Shown: piece by piece, positions 62,294 through 64,000 of the stretch
Layout: the number at the start of each line of letters is the position of its first letter
Position numbering within the stretch: the first letter of the stretch is position 1
Source: WTJY01 sp045105475
GTDB lineage: Bacteria; Chloroflexota; Anaerolineae; Promineifilales; Promineifilaceae
Direction of reading: 5' to 3'
NCBI GenBank assembly: GCA_045105475.1
Contig: JBGCDP010000023.1
Span: forward strand, 6,469-70,468
DNA length: 64,000 bases
Position numbers and translations under genes: made by a program
Notes under the pieces: model-generated
The model's input: only the letters and a program-made list of their open reading frames with translations
Database searches by the model: none
Told to the model about the DNA's origin: nothing

Positions 62294-62772
62294 ACATCCT
62301 TGTTTAAATGTTGATTTAAATAAGCCTCGAGATCAGGCCCGGTCGGGTTGTTGAGCACCGTGTCGATCCAAGCCTGACGTTCAAAACCGTGTACGGCCAA
62401 CTCCCAGGTGCAAGCGAGTAAATCGCTTTCTGCTCGAGTCACTTTATCAGGCGTATTTATGGGCGATGAGAAGAAATGCTGCTTGAGTATTTCCTGGTCG
62501 TACCACCAGTCGAGCAAGAGCCAGTTCCGGTGTTGCCCTTGGTGAATGATTAAAAAGCCGACTCCGTAACGGGAATCGGTCACGGCCGGTTGTGGCAGCT
62601 GTTTCAGCATGGCTCGCGTGGCGAGCTTGACAATGGCTGGATCGGGCCGCTCTTTCGACCCATCTTCTGAAAAACGAATGCCGTACACCTTGATGCGCCA
62701 GCCTGCGTGTTCAGCCAGATTGAGAAAACGAACTGGCCGGGATTTGTATGTGGATTTAAGTTGAATGGTCAT
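62290..62772 (-). CDS. Conserved-looking protein of unknown function
   Basis: A 160-residue soluble protein I do not recognise. It opens with basic residues, contains RFLNLAEHAGWRIKVYGIRF, a hydrophobic core YGVGFLIIHQGQHRNWLLLDWWYD, and an acidic C-terminal helix region (NPTGPDLEAYLNQHL). No signal peptide, membrane helix or cofactor motif is visible. It lies in a same-strand run with a molybdopterin oxidoreductase upstream and an NTF2-like gene downstream. Its TAG stop is the edge of repeat E2. A role as accessory to that oxidoreductase is only a positional guess. Confidence 0.72.
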   Translation of the reverse strand: MTIQLKSTYKSRPVRFLNLAEHAGWRIKVYGIRFSEDGSKERPDPAIVKLATRAMLKQLPQPAVTDSRYGVGFLIIHQGQHRNWLLLDWWYDQEILKQHFFSSPINTPDKVTRAESDLLACTWELAVHGFERQAWIDTVLNNPTGPDLEAYLNQHLNKDV

Positions 62773-62783
62773 TTGATCTCTAG

Positions 62784-62855
62784 GTAGGGGCGGACGGGGT
62801 CGGGTTCAACTTGGCTCCGAAGAGAAAAGGTGGTTCCGACCCCGTCCGCCCCTAC
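62784..62855. repeat. Intergenic inverted-repeat element E3, perfect 20-bp arms
   Basis: Arms GTAGGGGCGGACGGGGTCGG (62784-62803) and its exact complement (62836-62855) flank a 32-nt loop. On the minus strand the right arm begins with the TAG stop codon (62852-62854) of the molybdopterin oxidoreductase. Edges are GTAG/CTAC, as in E1 and E2. Confidence 0.9.
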
Positions 62856-64000
62856 AAGGTTGTTTGCAAGGCCGTGATGCGTACCCGGTTATCATGAAAC
62901 ACCGCCCCCTGGCCCATATCAGAATCACGTTCCATGATCGTTGCGTTCACATTTGAGCCCCCATGGTGCTTGGCCCACAGTCCTTTGCTGGTAACCGCTA
63001 CACCTTGGCGAACCTCATCTTTAACCGCTAGTTTGGCTGTAAATTCACCACGGTCATTCCAGACTCGCACCATCGAAGCATCAGCCAGCTTAAATGAAAC
63101 GGCATCGGCCGGAGAAACGATAATCGTCGGTTCACCCGACTTTGTGTGATCTGGACTGTTGGCAAACATCGAGTTGAGCAGAAAGTTGTTGTTTGATGAA
63201 ATTAGTGCCAACGTTGGAGCCTCAGCGTTTGGTTGAGAAGTTGCCCCAGCCCCTTCATAAGGTGGGGTGTAGTCAGGAAGAAGCCCCAAGCCATCTATTT
63301 CTGCTTTCTCAGAACGAAATTCAAATTTCCCTGACGGGGTTTGAAATTTCTCTAAAAACGGTTGATAGGGGGTGGGGTGATTCAACCTAATCCACCCTTT
63401 TTCTTTTAGCTTTTCAAGCGTGATCCCTTGCATGGCTGGTTTGCCAGATTCAAGTGCTGAACGGGCAATCTCTTCGTCGCTGTCGTACAAAGATGGCTCT
63501 GTCAGCCCCAATCGTTTTGCTAAACGGCGGAAAATTTCGGTGTGCGGCAGACATTCGCCTGGTGGCGGCATGACTGGCTCGTTCCAGTTTACGTAAAGGT
63601 GGCTGAACGAATCATGCATGTCGGTATGCTCTAGCTGCATCGTGCTGGGGAGCAAGATGTCGGCGTAATCGGCCGTGTCTGTCTGGAACGTCTCAATCAT
63701 AACGCTAAACAGATCTTCACGTGCCAACCCTTCGCGCACCCGATTGCTGTCCGGGTTGGACACCACCGGGTTCGCCGCCCACATGATCAGCGTTTTAATG
63801 GGTGGGTCGTTAAGATCGAGCAGATTGCTGCCGACCCGTGTCATGGCGAGCACCCGGCCCGGTTTTGTGCGCAACGCTGTCCCTTCTAAAGCGGCCCGAT
63901 CCCACTCGTACGCGTTCATTGTTGAATAGCAGATGCCACCGCCTAATTTTTGGAAGTCGCCTGTTACGGCCGGTAAGCAAGAGATGATGCGGGCCGCTTG
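62852..64000 (-). CDS. Molybdopterin-dependent oxidoreductase, C-terminal part
   Basis: The C-terminal 382 residues of a DMSO-reductase-family molybdenum enzyme; the gene continues beyond the right edge. Reading from 64000 the frame is open (SCLPAVTGDFQKLGGGICYST). It has LIMWAANPVVSNPDSN (MGD-binding), DTADYADILLPSTMQLEHTDMHDSFSHLYV, and the C-terminal molydopterin-dinucleotide domain with FLLNSMFANSPDHTKSGEPTIIVSPADA and GVAVTSKGLWAKHHGGSNVNAT (key parts NS.FANSP and GGSN.N). Subgroup (formate dehydrogenase, nitrate reductase or other) cannot be set without the N-terminal half. Confidence 0.93.
   Translation of the reverse strand, partial: QAARIISCLPAVTGDFQKLGGGICYSTMNAYEWDRAALEGTALRTKPGRVLAMTRVGSNLLDLNDPPIKTLIMWAANPVVSNPDSNRVREGLAREDLFSVMIETFQTDTADYADILLPSTMQLEHTDMHDSFSHLYVNWNEPVMPPPGECLPHTEIFRRLAKRLGLTEPSLYDSDEEIARSALESGKPAMQGITLEKLKEKGWIRLNHPTPYQPFLEKFQTPSGKFEFRSEKAEIDGLGLLPDYTPPYEGAGATSQPNAEAPTLALISSNNNFLLNSMFANSPDHTKSGEPTIIVSPADAVSFKLADASMVRVWNDRGEFTAKLAVKDEVRQGVAVTSKGLWAKHHGGSNVNATIMERDSDMGQGAVFHDNRVRITALQTTL

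Overview
The window is a chromosomal segment of a moderate-GC bacterium. I infer a member of the Chloroflexota (Anaerolineae-like), with moderate confidence. The reasons are a giant BTAD / NB-ARC / TPR regulator, a HrcA-type CIRCE operator in front of dnaK, ArsR-type regulators beside MFS pumps, very large secreted proteins built of GEVED and DUF11 modules, and a CtaG-type oxidase assembly factor. No rRNA, tRNA, CRISPR array, transposase or phage gene is visible. The DNA is strikingly rich in the hexamer CGGCCG, both inside and outside genes.

Layout. 1-1225 is the N-terminal two thirds of dnaK (minus strand) behind a perfect CIRCE box. 1547-2854 is an MFS exporter. 3275-13618 holds two very large secreted proteins (2148 and 1160 aa) that share the order GEVED, DUF11 and a roughly 260-residue C-terminal domain I do not recognise. 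13869-16086 carries a CtaG-like protein and a YcaQ/AlkX-like DNA glycosylase. 16079-19357 is a convergent beta-helix/Ig protein. 19548-23575 runs kptA, a zinc-ribbon membrane protein and ppc. 23647-25860 is a HzsA-like cytochrome-bearing propeller protein.

26282-35072 is rich in regulators: an ArsR-DUF2087 protein, a DUF2805 protein, a metallo-beta-lactamase-fold protein, an ArsR regulator with paired operators followed by a second MFS exporter, an orphan McrC, and the BTAD/NB-ARC/TPR regulator. 35276-37551 (minus) is a ridA-pepF operon, then an M23 peptidase. 39043-42391 is a copper operon (csoR, copZ, copA and a small zinc-ribbon protein) with a CsoR-type operator and a terminator. 42576-47703 is a run of single genes (PLP decarboxylase, YCII, an SDR lacking its catalytic Tyr/Lys, an AEC transporter, DUF2809, YjbR).

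47908-56890 holds a PQQ-type sugar dehydrogenase, a DMT exporter, a CrtI-like FAD oxidoreductase, efp, a glycine-zipper protein, a di-haem peroxidase fused to a beta-helix, and a membrane metallophosphoesterase. 57004-61017 has a secreted helical-repeat protein and a transmembrane protein with a degenerate PP2C-like domain and a duplicated four-cysteine ectodomain. 61069-64000 (minus) is a four-gene run ending with a partial molybdopterin oxidoreductase. All three gaps in that run hold inverted-repeat elements whose outer edge supplies the TAG stop codon of the upstream gene.

The best candidates for something undescribed are the iterated CGGCCG palindrome, the shared C-terminal domain of the two giant surface proteins, the stop-codon-embedded intergenic repeats, the pseudophosphatase receptor, and the peroxidase/beta-helix fusion. 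All functional names come from reading the translations; no database search was run.
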